A stretch of 64,000 nt of DNA, from assembly GCF_037975245.1 (NCBI RefSeq), contig NC_092566.1:15909001-15973000 (forward strand). Direction: 5' to 3'. Under the pieces are notes generated by a model. That model was not told where the DNA came from. It made no database searches and saw only the letters and a list, made by a program, of their open reading frames with translations. Numbering within the stretch: position 1 is the stretch's first letter; each line of letters begins with the position of its first letter. This document shows positions 25,089-37,794 of this stretch, piece by piece. The translations under genes were made by a program, and so were the position numbers. This DNA comes from Apostichopus japonicus. Its lineage: Eukaryota; Echinodermata; Holothuroidea; Aspidochirotida; Stichopodidae.

Positions 25089-25274
25089 TTTACGTCTCTT
25101 GAAGGTTTCGTTTTATTCATTTTTCTTTGCGCGAAAAACCCAGAAGTGAAGAAAGCATTCAAGAAGTCAAGAATATACCTTAGTGAGTGGAGTATCGACA
25201 GGAGTAGAGCCAGGGCTGAAATACTTCCTACAAGCGGAAGCAGCTCGTCACAAAACATGTCAAGTAGATCGTAA
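25089..25274 (+). pseudogene. Gene B 3' fragment: TM7 and cytoplasmic tail (inverted)
   Basis: Plus-strand reading FTSLEGFVLFIFLCAKNPEV, then KKAFKKS and a Ser-rich tail ending in stop. It matches TM7 and tail of gene C (SLQGIVLFIFICAKNPEVKK) and gene D. It starts at the element edge with no TM6 before it; the missing TM6 is on the minus strand at 30556-30750. The short repeats CCTTTTAC here and CTTTTTAC there look like an imperfect target duplication. Confidence 0.85.
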
Positions 25275-28007
25275 AGAAGAGGACGTCTTGATTTATTTTT
25301 CTTCCTCGTGTTATCTCTTTCAGATACGGACTTCAGCAAGTCTTGAAATATTTACACAAACCCTAATGTTTGTTGCCATCATAACATAGCTGACAATACC
25401 TAATGTTAGCATTTACGTAATAATAACGGACAATTTTATCGAGAAAAAAGGATCCGACTTATGACATTCGCTCACTATATGGAGATTGTAACTAATGTTT
25501 TGCATGGAGAGTAACCTTAATGTTAACAAATGATTGTAAAAATGACGAAGATATCACAAAAAAACAAAAAACAAAAAAACATTTGAGCATACACTTCATG
25601 ATGTGAATCGGTATTAATGGACGTGATACATGTCTGGAGGATAAAATTGGCTGTATTATAATGCGGTAAGTAAGTAAGTAAGTAAGCGGTGGCAGAATTA
25701 TTCTTCATTTCGGTTCAGTTTCTGAAGTTGGTAGTTTATCATATGATATTCGTGAACACAAGAATGTGGTGCAGCTAGAATGTAATTGATTGTTCAAAGT
25801 TACCCTTTTCTGGAATTTTTCGATGTATTTAATAAGGGTCACCGCCTTGGGTTTTTCTTGTAACGGTTATACTAAACTGAATTTACATCAGTTTGATATC
25901 GACTTCTGAATTCTGATATTACCGTAGTCTGTCACTACTCTCAATGGAACTAGTATTATAGATAACATCGATTTCGTTGTGATAAGGATTTGACTACTCT
26001 AATCTAATTAATCTCCTAATCTTACCCTTTCATTTTTTAAGGAGCGGTGTTGTAACAAACTGAAGATCCACAAATTGTAAAACGTCTTCCAGAATCTTTT
26101 GAAATAGTAGCTGATTTTAGAAAATTTAGAATCCTAAACTTAATTTCCACAATTCTTTTCATCAACCTATACGTTTTTATTGTGGGGGGGGGGGGGGCGA
26201 GGGGAGAGGAACGAGGTTAATACCTAGCGCGGTTTCCTAGGAATACTACCAAATAATCACTTCAAATGCTTCATTTTACATTCTGATTATAACGTAACAA
26301 TTGGTATAATTCACAATGTAACACTTCAGAACATATTCGCAATATTTGCTGTATGAAAATATAAGCCTTTATTTAAATGATTCCTATGATAGTCTTATGT
26401 TGTTATTTGTCAATAAAGCGTTTACCAATGATGATCTATTATTGGTATAAATCTTACCATTCATTGTAAGTACTGAGTGTTTGCATGAACGAAGAGTGGT
26501 TAGTATGTTATCGTTTTATGTAGGACATCACCGCTGAAGTTGGTGGATAATCTGCAGACAGTTGTGAGGGATAAGGTATTACTTATCAAATAAAAAAGTT
26601 TGTTCCATTAAATACGCACTTACATGTACCAACCCGTACGTAGTTGTGAGCAAGTATAGGTCACACAAGATGGGCGATTCGTAGACACAGCTTAAATGCA
26701 ACTAGTCGGGTTTCATTCAATGATAGCGGTTATGAAACCAATAACCATAAAAATATCCTTAGCGTTTTACTTTCCCAATTGTTTCTTTCACCTCTACAAT
26801 TTCGGCCTTTCGTGTTAACAGGAATTTCCAAACATTGAAAGCAGCTGTCCGTTTCGTGATTAGGTTAATTTTGTTGAAAACAATAAAACGTGGGAGACTG
26901 ATTTTATGAGGCAACTACGTCATTGTGAAACGAATTTTCTGATTGGCTGGGTAGAATTTCGAGAGTTATTGTTAAATCTATTTCTAAAGTCTATTCCTAC
27001 ATCTAGGCAAGATAAATTAATTTAAATTCAGGGTAAGTAAATCACGATGAAGTATCATCATCATCATCATCACTATGATGATCAGGTATAAATATGTGCG
27101 TATTCATTTCATTTATTTGTTTTCATCACAACAATATACAATGTACACTCATACTTGATATAATTTCAATATACAGCGTGCATATATAGTTGTGAAAGAA
27201 GCCGCACGGCTAAAAAAAATAGAACACTGTGAAGCAGGAAAGGAAAAGAAATAAAACAGGAAGAAAGCAAGAAAAAGAACAAGATAGGAAATGAGATAGG
27301 AATGAAGATTTGCAATGGAAAAGAAAGACCATCGAAGAAAATACTTTTCAATTAGGATACATTTGCTTAAAGAAAAGTAAGCTAGCCACTAAATCGCCAT
27401 TTAATTGAGTGTCAGCTGATTCGATCTCTGTTAATAGTAATAACCCCAATGAGTCCCTATTGCCAAAAATATATATATATATATATTATGTGAAACTGTT
27501 TTTTTTTTTATTCAATTAAACTAACAATTTCAAAAAACGTTAATTCGCGATATGGAAAGTTTTGCTTTCTTTCTAATTTTGTCAATAAAAACTTAATTTC
27601 AAGTAATTTATAAATGCCATCCAAAGTCACCGTTTTCGTTCACACTTATTAGTTGTTTCATAAGCATAAAAACATGACGATGTGTGGCATATGCCTATCA
27701 ATGCCATTTCTACCTTATCAAGCAATATTTATGATGAAGTGGGAGACAGCAGTTACCAGGTTTCAGTCTGTAGTGGATAAGGAACTATGATGCTGAGTTC
27801 CGTAATCAGAGATAGAAGTAAGAAAAGCATTAAGTGAACTGTAAATATAACCGTTTGCAAACAAATGTGAATGGTACTTTAAATGTACGATATGACCCAG
27901 TGGTATGTTTATTGTTGTTCAGGGGACAATTGGCAGTACAAATTCCATGCCTGATTGTTAACCTAGTGGAAAAAGATTGGGTATTTGGCATCTGCATAAC
28001 ATTAAAG
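25275..28007. other. No recognised gene
   Basis: Former intergenic space between gene B's 3' end and gene A's 5' end in the restored order. It contains a 13-G tract near 26166, a short (GTAA)n at 25665-25685, a (CAT)n near 27058 and an (AT)n near 27470. The promoter of gene A may lie at 27.0-28.0 kb, but I see no clear motif. Confidence 0.6.
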
Positions 28008-28083
28008 ATGGAAGTCACTAAAAAATTACGTCCAAGTTTTCTTTTGATTTGTGCGATTTTCATAGAAAATATTATTCCCATCG
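28008..28083 (+). CDS. Signal peptide exon, probably gene A exon 1 (inverted)
   Basis: ATG at 28008 opens MEVTKKLRPSFLLICAIF, then IENIIPI, and a gtgagt donor in phase 1 after 76 nt. A basic start, hydrophobic core and phase-1 donor parallel gene B's signal exon (38342-38414). The next recognisable exon on this strand is the CUB exon at 29887, also phase 1. Confidence 0.65.
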
Positions 28084-29206
28084 GTGAGTATAGCAGAATT
28101 CAGTTTTGTGATCTTTAGTTTTCATCTTTTGGATTTTGGATTCGTACATGCCATGTATGTAAATTTAAGATCATGGTTGTTACTGGCATATACGTGACTT
28201 ACATATGAAAACTTTGCTATGCATTCAACAGAACACTGGTATGCTCCTATGAGCTTCCTTCTCAAATGTCTTTTGGCATTATAACAACTCATGTGAATTA
28301 AAAAAAAAATAACGCACGTTAGGTTCAAAAACATTTTCTGTCGAAAAGCATGGTAGAAAGCATTTTGAAAAAGTATTGGTTGATTTTGAAGCATTATTGA
28401 TTATTAAACAATATCAACAGTGAAATGGGAACCCACTGACTAATCGTGTATCCTTTAAAGTTATGGTAACGTCTTATGAATGTCACATATGCCAGAGTTG
28501 TAAATGTGTGTGTTTCCTTTCTAAGAATTTGTTTAGTGTTATACGTGTAAAACAGATAAATTGTTTCACTGATATTGATATGCATTACTTCGGTTGGTCA
28601 ATTAAAGCTGTTAATGCGAAATTTAATTTAAATTCGTGTTTATTTTGACCATCATTTTAATACTTATACAAGTTTAAATATTCAGAATGGTAAATCTTTG
28701 AACCAATTTTATGGAATTCAGAAAGCAGGAAAAATATTAACCGTGTTTTAAAATCCTCACCTTTTTCTAAAAAGAAGCACCTTTTTTATACTGATATGAA
28801 GATGGTCAGAATCAAATGGAATGTAAATTGAGGGGAACATACCATGGGATATTTTTAAGAGAATACTTTACATTTGTTGTGCATGTAAAGGAATATACGT
28901 TCTACATTTGCTTGCAGGGTTTTGTTAAAAATGTACACTTAACTTTATTGTCTCATTTTTCATTGCAATCAGAAATATATTTTAAAAAAAACGGGTTAGT
29001 GTCAGCATGCATATGTTTAGTATGACGAACCTTGTAAAGTATACACTCGATATCAGACGCTCTTAGTTTTTAGATGTACAAATATGACGTATTTTTTATG
29101 ATAGAAATAAGTTTAACTTGTACAAATGATTAGTAATTTACAAAAACAAAACCAAACATTTACATAGAACGCTCTCTTGAACAGACGTTACTGTTACCAA
29201 AATAAC

Positions 29207-29504
29207 CAGCCGATTCACACAGAGATTACAGTAACTACCGTAAATATAAATTTTTGTACCACAGTAATTACTGGATCGTGCTGATAAATCGGTAGCAGGT
29301 GCTATTAACTTTACAATAACGACTGAGGATATTTGTAATTCCAACAAATCCCAAACAACTGGATTTGTTGGAATCACACATATCCTCAGTTCTTATTGCA
29401 ATCCTAATAGCAATGCTACTGAATTATAGCACGATCTAGTTTTTAATGTGGTACAAAACTGTAAGATTTACAGTAGTAACTGTGTTCTCTATGTGTATCG
29501 GGTG
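29207..29504. mobile_element. Diverged relative of the foldback element
   Basis: About 298 bp, ends CAGCCGATTCACACAGAGA and CTCTATGTGTATCGGGTG, complementary as terminal inverted repeats. The inner arms tacagtaacta and ggtaccaca-like blocks are also palindromic, with aaatcc near the centre. Terminal motif and acagta-rich arms place it in the same family as the 0.41-kb copies. No ORF. Confidence 0.75.
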
Positions 29505-29886
29505 AAATAATTATGGTTGATTTTCTTTTAAAATTTACGAAACCCTCGCAACGCTAAACAGCCACCATTGTTTTTTTTTTAACAAATGGTGTTTGTGATG
29601 TCAAACTTGACATGTTAAGTGTAATGTGAACGGAAGAACTGTCATGACTTACGACCATTTTGAAAATAAGTAGTGATTTTCTCATTTAAGTATTCACAGT
29701 TTACTTATTAAAATGAGTTTCGGATTGTTCCAATCATGTTTTGAGTACTCAACGAAATTAACAAAAAAGTAAACACAAGATTGTAACTATTTTGACGTTA
29801 CTGCAGTGTGTAGTAAATTTTTTGTTAGTAGCTTAGAATGTTCGAATATGAAAAATGTATAAATGATAAATTGTTCATTTGTTCAG

Positions 29887-30142
29887 GTACTGTATACGTT
29901 AGTACTCCTTACAACTTCAAGTCTCAGAACTTTGGGAATGGGGGTTATCAGAACAACCTTGTTGAGGAAACGATCTTCATAGGCCCAGAAGGACTCCACC
30001 TTCTACTAAACATAATTGACATCAATACCGAAAGTTGTTGTGACTTTTTGGCGATTGGAGACGGAAACATCATAGGTGGCAGCACTGCAATGAACTTTTC
30101 AGGAGGACCGTATATCAACGAACTACGCTATTTATCAGAGGG
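29887..30142 (+). pseudogene. 5' two-thirds of a CUB exon, probably gene A (inverted, truncated)
   Basis: Acceptor tttgttcag, phase 1. It reads STPYNFKSQNFGNGGYQNNL, EGLHLLLNIIDINTE, DFLAIGDGN and NELRYLSEGT, then runs into element copy 2. The last third (LWVTF...GF.G.V) is absent on both sides of either element copy, so a deletion accompanied the rearrangement. Confidence 0.85.
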
Positions 30143-30554
30143 CACCCGATACTCATAGCTAGTACAGTAACTACTGTTCATGTTCCACAACCGTGCATCA
30201 GTAACTACTGCGCTGTGTTCGCAACACGGTAACAAGTGTTACAGTTGGCACAGTAATTACTGGAAAGCTGTTACACGTTGAACTACGAGTCCGACAGGTG
30301 ACAATTTGCAGTAATTTTTTTTTTTAAATCATAAATTTTTTAAATTTTTAAATATTTTAAATTTTAAATTTTAAACTTTAAAAATTAAATTTAAATTTTT
30401 AAATTTTTAAAAATTTGCAGTAAGAAAACACTTGCAGTAATTACTGTGCCACCTGGAACACATGTTACCGTGTTACGAACACAGCGCAGTAGTTACTGAT
30501 GCACGGTTGTGGAACATGAACAGTAGTTACTGTACTAGCTATGAGTATTGGCTG
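30143..30554. mobile_element. Palindromic foldback element, copy 2
   Basis: 412 bp, the reverse complement of copy 1 with few differences. Left terminus CACCCGATACTC, right terminus GAGTATTGGCTG. The arms are long enough to form a hairpin and to support recombination with copy 1. Confidence 0.9.
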
Positions 30555-30555
30555 T

Positions 30556-30750
30556 AAAAAGACAAAAAAGGATTTCAAACGCAAACGTCTTCCGGTTCGG
30601 GATAACAGCGAGGAAACCGAATATCCACGATAAACCTAGAAGAACCCAAAACAGTACAAATTGTTGCATCCGCGTGAACATCTCTTTCTTTTTGTTTCGG
30701 TTGGAACTACTTGGAACCATTCGACGAAACACGATATTCCGAAGAAGCAG
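30556..30750 (-). pseudogene. Gene B fragment: intracellular loop 3 and TM6
   Basis: Minus-strand reading LLLRNIVFRRMV, KKKEMFTRMQQFVLFWVLLG, then LSWIFGFLAVIPNRKTF and FEILFCLFT. It aligns with gene C (LLLRRIVL, QQLILFWVLLGLSWIFGF). The 5' side is cut at about 30750 so TM5 is absent; the 3' side is cut by the element inside the TM6-TM7 loop. Confidence 0.88.
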
Positions 30751-30814
30751 GCTCGGAGTAACTCGGAGTTTCACGCGTTAGCGATCGTCAGACAACTGGT
30801 AGCTTCAAGTTATG

Positions 30815-30927
<113 letters not shown>

Positions 30928-31479
30928 GCTTTGGTTTAACATGCATTGTCTTATGATAATGTCTTTAATGATAATGTTCACTTTTGTTCTATAAGCTACC
31001 ACACTTTGCAGAACGTATCTTCGAAATTTTCTTTAAAAGACTCTATGGGTTGCAGTATGCTATCGGTAATATAAACAGCCCAAAACAACTGTCAAGTTGG
31101 GACAAGACTTCCAAAGAATGGACATAACGTTGTGTAACGTTGGTAACGTTATATCCCTGGCACCTTTATACACATGTTTGCCATCCATTCCAGATATTGA
31201 AATCCGTGTAGAGAATCACCTTGGGACAAGACTACTGCAGGCATAATGTATGTATCGCGTGTGCACGGCTACAATTTATAAGAAATTTTACACGATTTGG
31301 TCACATAAACATGCGAAACTACTGCTGGAGTTTCATAAAACCATAAATAACGTACTATCCAACCATTACGCCCCAAACCATTTCTTTTTTAAGATTGGGG
31401 ATTCGTATCTATATTAAATAAGTATCGTCCTAATTCTATTCTACATTGCCCCTCAAATCCTGCAAATAACATCGTTTAA

Positions 31480-32130
31480 CCGCCTAGATATATTTCTGAA
31501 TAAATACAATGCCATTATTTGTCAGACTGGTATTCAGCACGGTTTACGAGTTCACGCGGATTGCTCTGATTCAGACAGTAGTCAATAAGAGGGTTCACTT
31601 TTGGAACCACTTTTATTTATTATACACGTGAGTGATATTTGTAATGCTATTAAAAATGGTCGGTCATTCCTTTCGCTTACAACACTAACAATGCTTTCAC
31701 ATAGTATACTGATGATATTTTAAACTCACTGTCACTAATGAATTAAATAATTAGTACGATCGGTTTGCATCTAACAAGCTATCTGTGAATATTGAAAAAA
31801 ACAAGCATGTTGTTATTGGCTGTTCTTCCACGACTATTACTCTCCAAATCACAATGAATGGTACGCCAGTGCATGTAATGGCAATAGTACCAACATTAGT
31901 AGATATTATTATGGCTTCTAAAATCTGATGATGGAATGATCATGTTATCATCTTATAAAACATATTTAAAAGTCAAATGGTATTTTACCTCAGTGTTTTT
32001 AGTCAGATTAAACTTAGATATATTTCTCTCATTGATCCACTGTCTTTTCTAAGACAATCATAATAGCCAATCATAATATCCAGTAGATTCGTGAAAGGAG
32101 AGTGGTCAGGCAAATCAAATTTTCCGCACC
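31480..32130 (+). mobile_element. LINE reverse transcriptase remnant
   Basis: Translated plus-strand fragments in shifting frames give GSLLEPLLFIIHVSDI (RT motif like GsllGPLLFlIYvNDl), then YTDDIL (catalytic Y/F-x-D-D), then RFASNKLSVNIEKNKHV and WNDHV. The order matches the palm and thumb of non-LTR retrotransposon RT. Stops and frameshifts show it is dead. It lies exactly where gene B should have GAIN and TM1-TM5 exons. Confidence 0.7.
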
Positions 32131-32710
32131 TCCGGAAAACACAAGTCGCTGATTTTCTTCCTTGAAACATACTTACACTTGACTATCTTATTTGTTTTAA
32201 TATGTTGACCTTTTGTTGAACATTCTTCTTGCAAAGCTGGTCAGGTGTTTTTATTTCTCTTACTTCTCCAAGTATATTACAACACTAAACATTCTAGTAG
32301 TTTTAAGTATCCCTTTACGTCATAACGATCGTAGGACAAAAAGTCAAGTGTTTTTTACTTACTGTGGAAAACGCTACTGTTATCCAAAGTAGTTTTTACC
32401 TTCTTCATTCAGGACTTATCTCAAAAAAGGACTAGATTACGTTCTATTAATTACACCAGTTACCTTTATGTGTGTGTGTGTGTTCTTTTGTCTTTCAAAT
32501 TCTCAAGGTTTTTTTTTCAGTCGGATGGACGGACACACAGACGGACGATTGATGGATTCAAATGGAACAAAATACCAAAATGCAATGAACCAAGTCTCAT
32601 GAAACTTACGATAATGCACTGAACCTCCTTTTTCCAAGTTCTGCATGCACTAAAAACGAAGCCGTTCCCTATAACGAAGTCTGATTCAACACTGTGTATT
32701 CAGTGTGTTG

Positions 32711-33091
32711 CAGTGGCGTAGGAAGGTACTTTTGAGTGGGGGGGGGCTGAAGACTGATGGCCGGCGTGGGGGAGGGGTCTAAGGGGAGGGGGTGTCCCCC
32801 TCCCCTTTGGAATTGTTTGCATTTCCAGGTAGCCTCAGATGCAATTTGGTACAATATAGCACACTTCAACACCCACTCCATTTTGTAAACTTAATTTTGT
32901 ATTTTCACCAGGCCTTAGATGCAATTTGGTGCTCCAAATGAGATTTTTTTCTCATTTGGAAATGAAAAAGGGGTTTTCTGACTTGCGAAGCGGGGGGGCG
33001 GAATGATACTTCCGCCCCTCCGCATTTTTCACTGGGGGGCTGGCGCCCCCCCCCCCCCAGCCCCCCCCCCCCCCCGGTTCCTACGCCCTTG
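32711..33091. mobile_element. hAT-like non-autonomous element with 8-bp TSD
   Basis: 381 bp, ends CAGTGGCGTAGGAAGG and CCTACGCCCTTG (imperfect TIRs). It is flanked by perfect duplicates gtgtgttg (32703-32710 and 33092-33099). The paralogous site near 6670 has a single gtgtgttg and no insert, which confirms insertion after the duplication. It contains long G and C tracts and no ORF. Confidence 0.88.
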
Positions 33092-33222
33092 GTGTGTTGT
33101 TTAGGAATCCAATTATGTTACTGACACAAGAGACAATTACAGTAATCTTCTATTTTTTCAATTTTATATCCATTTCTTAAAGAAAACCAAACAATATGTA
33201 ACATCAGTTTATAATAACTTAC

Positions 33223-33564
33223 CGTCGATCGTCATATTTACTGCTTCGATAAAACCGATCAAATTTACATAACTTAAATATGCATCGGATGTAAAGGTCA
33301 GCCACATCATGTTTCCTTCTGACAACACTTTTATTTCTTCATCATATCCTATATAAGAATCTGTATATTCAACAATGTTCCTTTCGTTTGAGATATTTCC
33401 GTTTCCAACTACCAAGTAGTCTCCCCAACCAATCTCCATATGTGCGATTGTAAGTAAAAGATTAAGTTTCCCGGGTGCAATGAAAATCTCCGTTTGAGTT
33501 AACCTACATGGATATTCTCCATTGTAAGAAATGTTGTGACGAGACGAGTTGACGTAAGAAACAT
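33223..33564 (-). CDS. Gene B exon: CUB domain 2
   Basis: 342 nt, phase 1-1, acceptor tttcag and donor gtaagt. It has YNGEYPCRLTQTEIFIAP and MMWLTFTSDA, differing from gene A's 6829-7170 by few residues (for example AYLSYVN for ANSSDGN). Confidence 0.83.
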
Positions 33565-35652
33565 CTGAAAGCAAAGGGCATGATCTTCAATTATCATTTT
33601 ATTAATGTATGAAATATCTGAAATTATTTCAAATGAAACCATTTAAAGCAGAAACCTGTGGTATTATTCCAAACTAGCTTTAAATTGTGCCAAATCTCTA
33701 GAACAATTAGCAATGTGCTATACACAGAAACCTTAAGGTATACGAGTTATAATATGATTATAAAAATAATATTTCAAACGAAATACAATGTGGAAATTTC
33801 ATGGAAAATCAGTACTTGAAACACTTAACATTAAACACGACTGCTTAAATTCTTCCATAATTTTCTAACGATTTTATCGTATGTTTTCTTTATGTGATTG
33901 AATGTTCGAATGTTTTATATGATAATGCTTCAGTGACCGTAGCGTGCTCTCGTTAGTGTGCTAATAAGTTTAGTGCTAATCTCCACAATGTACCGGCAAG
34001 TGTTTACTCCAAGTCTAATACATAGTACTCTCCATTTCAACTGATTTTAAATTACTTGATTCATACTCTTTCAAATAATGTCCTTAAAAGAAGAACATTT
34101 ATTCGACTATTTTGTCTGTCTTTTGTTAGATTTGGGAAAGTCTGAACACGGTGACCAAGTTGGTTAAACAAACTTTAATTTCATTCTCTAATTTACTCCC
34201 ATTTCAAACGGGTTCTCGATGAACATATCTTTACTTAACGGATGTAAAGTCCGTCGTGATGCCTCCAACCAAAGGCCCGTTTTGGAACGCACAGAAATTA
34301 AAAACACTACCTTACTTCTTTGGACTACTATTTTGCTACAACGAAAAATAAAGCTGCACGTATGCACGTACGGTGCAGAGGAAAGAAGTAATTCAGTTTT
34401 TCAGCAATCGGATGTATGGAATTATTTGATTTTCTTTAATTTCCACTCGATGCATCAGTCTCCAGCAGTGATCTTACAATGCTCAAGAATCCGCCCCACT
34501 CATTTCATCACATATTATCACCGGTGGTTTAGATATTTAGTTACTGAAACTAACCCCGCTCAACCCCCACACCCCCACCAGAAAAACAACAACACCGTTT
34601 CCCATACTAAATACTAAACATCATGCATCTGGTGAAATCATCTGCGTTGCTATCAAGTTATGATGCACAATTCAAGAATGCAATTGTATAATTACAAGTT
34701 CAACTTTACCAGAAATATGTTTAGTACCTGGATATTCGAAGAGTTGTCATGTTATACGTGTGTTTGTGTGCATGCGCTTTTTACAGCACTCGTTAATGTG
34801 AGTTGAATTTGAAGAATATAATATCTAACATCGGCTTAAATGTTGCGGGCATTGTAATATATTTTGTATACAAGGCCCAAAGGCTGCTTTCTTTTTGGTA
34901 CTTGACCTAGGAGCCTATGACGTTATGAATCACGCAGGCATAACATCCCCTGCCCAGGCACAATTTAGAAATGAATAAATTTCGTATATGTTTATGCTTT
35001 CATCAATCGATTGATTTAGTGGCGTGTTAACGATCCATTACAGCAAGCATTAACCCTATATAGTGCTCCATTTAGTATCATACTTATACCCCCGAAGTGG
35101 CGAAGAACATGGATAAATTAAAGATACGAGCAAATCCATCTATTTTGGGGGGAAGGGGGTAGGGGGATGAGGGGTATCTAATATATTATATAGAGTTATG
35201 AATTGCCATCGGCATTGTCCTGGTTATTTAAACGAAATGTGCCCGCATAGAATATTCCATATTTATCCAAGCCCAACCATGGTTTTAGCTTGGGTAAGCA
35301 TTTCTTTTAATATATATTTGGCACCTCTAACACCCCTGGATATGGCTCTCTCATGAGTTGTCTTGTGAGGAAAGGATTTTGCTTGAGTTCCCAATGGGTA
35401 TAGTTCATGATGAACAATATTTTAGGGAAACAATATGTTGCATGTAAATATCAATAATAAACTCTACGTCGGCCGCATTCAGTGAATGAGTGATTATTTT
35501 TTCGGTACTTGTCATAGGCGCTCCCCTGCAGCCCGGACCCCGGTGCGTTCACACCTGCGTGTCAACCTCACAAAACCGTATCTATGTGTATTTGGAGATA
35601 TAGGATATATGCTGAATAATAAGAAAATTAAAAACAATATTCCGTTACATAC

Positions 35653-35775
35653 CAGAAGTAAAATTATGTTTCATGTCTTGACTGTTTGCGCAGATTGGCT
35701 GAAAGTGGTCACACCTTGGACTTTGTGGTATACATTCACCATTTTGGCAGTTAAACTCCTTCCCACAGTCAAATT
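35653..35775 (-). CDS. Gene B exon: LDLa-like module
   Basis: 123 nt, phase 1-1, one codon longer than the paralogue at 9086. It reads FDCGKEFNCQNGECIPQSPR, then CDHFQPICANSQDMKHNF. The same loss of the final Cys and acidic box as in gene A, so the decay predates the duplication. Confidence 0.75.
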
Positions 35776-36390
35776 CTGGAAAGTAATAAGGTAAACGTAT
35801 GCGGAATGTACGTAAAATGTTATATTATTCAACCCACTTACTTAAGAGTTCCTAACAACATCAGTCTGCGCTAGTTTGACTAACTTGTCTAAGAGTATTG
35901 TGTTGAGATGTTTTTTAACGCAATTCACGTTTGTTAACCTTCTATGTATGACCAGTGAGTTGTTATGGAACAAATACCTGGTATGACAAACACATATATC
36001 GTTATAAACATTAGTAGTAACAACATATGGTTGTTTTCTTGAGGGCCAACTACCTGTAGTTTACCGCTTAACCATTCGACTACATGTTCTTAAATTACTT
36101 TATATGATTGTTGAAAACATTCACAGATGTTAGAACGAATGAAACGCAAATTATTTACATGTGTATTGTCAATCATTTAACATATTTAGCCTCGGCAAAA
36201 TTCATAAAAGTTTGCACAGTCTTCCATCAACATCATGTTGACATAACCAGGTTGATGGTCTAACCGTGGAGCATATGTCATACATTTGTAGCTTGGTTAA
36301 GTCGATATAACTTATATAACTTATAAGTCGATATATAACTTATCAATATTAGTTAGATATTACTTAAAGAAAATTACAGATAAACTGTAC

Positions 36391-36738
36391 CATCAGATGT
36401 CAAATTTACAGGTTCAACAATGCCATAAAATCCTTCATCGGTGACGCTTCCATCAGTAGTGAATGTAACCCACAAGTTGGTACCATTTGATAAAACTCGT
36501 AATTCATTGATAGCAGGTCCCCCAGAATACGACAAAAGAGTTCCTTCGCCTACGATATTACCGTTACCAATTGTTAAATAGTCATATGAGTTTTCAGTCT
36601 TAACATAAATAATGTTAAGCAGGAGATGCAATCCTTCTGGCGCTGAGAATATAAAATCTTCATAGAGATTGTTTGGGTAGTGTCCGTTGCCAAAGTTCTG
36701 TGACGTAAAGTTGTAGGGAGAACTAACGTTTACACCAT
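36391..36738 (-). CDS. Gene B exon: CUB domain 1
   Basis: 348 nt, phase 1-1, acceptor ttcag and donor gtacag. It reads SSPYNFTSQNFGNGHYPNNL, EGLHLLLNIIYVKTEN and LWVTFTTDGS, closest to 9802-10149. It also resembles the inverted CUB fragment at 29887. Confidence 0.85.
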
Positions 36739-37761
36739 CTGAATAGTTCAGAAAAAACAAGTAATGTCATTTTGTGGTTTGATAAGCATACTTTCTTTAT
36801 AAATTCTTCATAATAAAATACAATTTTTATTTAATATAATATTAGTTATTACGGAGTTATTAGTTACAAAGAAAAAACAATGAAATCAGGAATACTTTCC
36901 CACGAAAATCATTATCAGCTTGAAATATAGTAAGAATATTAATTTGGCGGTTACCTAAGTGGTATTCCTAACACATTCATTATGATCAAATATAGTGAAA
37001 TATTGCAAAAAAGACCATCGCTATACTTATTGATCAAAAATATACACAATTTGGCTTCGAGACTACTATACAGATATAACGTTCACGTTACAGTAAACGC
37101 AGTGGATGCTCTTGATTAATTTGTATTTCAGGTGTTGAGTCTTAGTCGCAAATAAATTGCTTGTTTGAGTTTGACCTATTAGTACGATCTGACCTTTCAT
37201 CAGTTTTATGAGGGAAAATAGATTAATGACGATATTGATTTTGATGATTTGTACACTTTTTATGAATGCGTTTAGAATACTATATGCAAAAATTAAAGCT
37301 CTGCATCTTCAATTGCTCACTGAACAATTAATCAATATCTTTTTTAGGTCTAAGACTAAAATTAAGTTTCGTGTCTCGTTCTAACTATAAATATATTTGC
37401 CAGTTTTTCATTATCTAAAATATCTCATCAGTTTTCTATTATTCATTAACCTATAACATTTCAGTTTATCAAATATGAAAGTAATTAATTGACTTTTTAT
37501 CCAATTGTTCTTATACGTCTGTTCAAAACAACTGAAATGAGGATCGTATGCGCTTTGTCAGTTGGAGATGAAATTTCTAGAAAGAGAAATTATATCTGCA
37601 ATTATCTGTTCGGATTGCATTTGACGGAAAATGTACGTTCAAGGCATTCCACGGGAAAACGACTTTTTTTTGCAATGACAATGGGAATTATAGACTTTCC
37701 TTTATATTTATTTCGGAGAAATGCAATAATGTCCAGTAAAAAGTGATTCTGTTCTACTTAC

Positions 37762-37794
37762 CATTTGGTGCCCAAGTCTGGGCATTCGCGTAAT
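37762..37794 (-). CDS. Gene B microexon, 33 nt
   Basis: Acceptor cttacag and donor gtaagt frame 33 nt reading (H)YANAQTWAPN in phase 1-1. It bridges the signal exon (ends phase 1 with C) and the CUB exon (starts phase 1). It would sit at or just after signal cleavage. Confidence 0.65.

Larger units (their letters stand above)
25080..30142. other. Interval flipped between the two foldback elements
   Basis: Recognisable exons inside are on the plus strand, whereas every related exon outside is on the minus strand. The left end holds a TM7 fragment whose other half is outside at 30556; the right end holds half a CUB exon. Reverse-complementing the interval restores gene B's TM6-TM7 reading frame and places a signal exon and CUB upstream of gene A. 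This is the expected result of recombination between inverted copies, or of an assembly flip at a palindrome. Confidence 0.8.
32345..37174. repeat. Segmental duplication, copy 2 (gene B side)
   Basis: Aligns with 6380-10584 through exons and introns. The leftmost match is near the phrase ggactagattacgttctatt; the right edge is tttgagtttga at about 37174. Length differences are mainly the hAT-like insertion and small indels. Confidence 0.85.
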
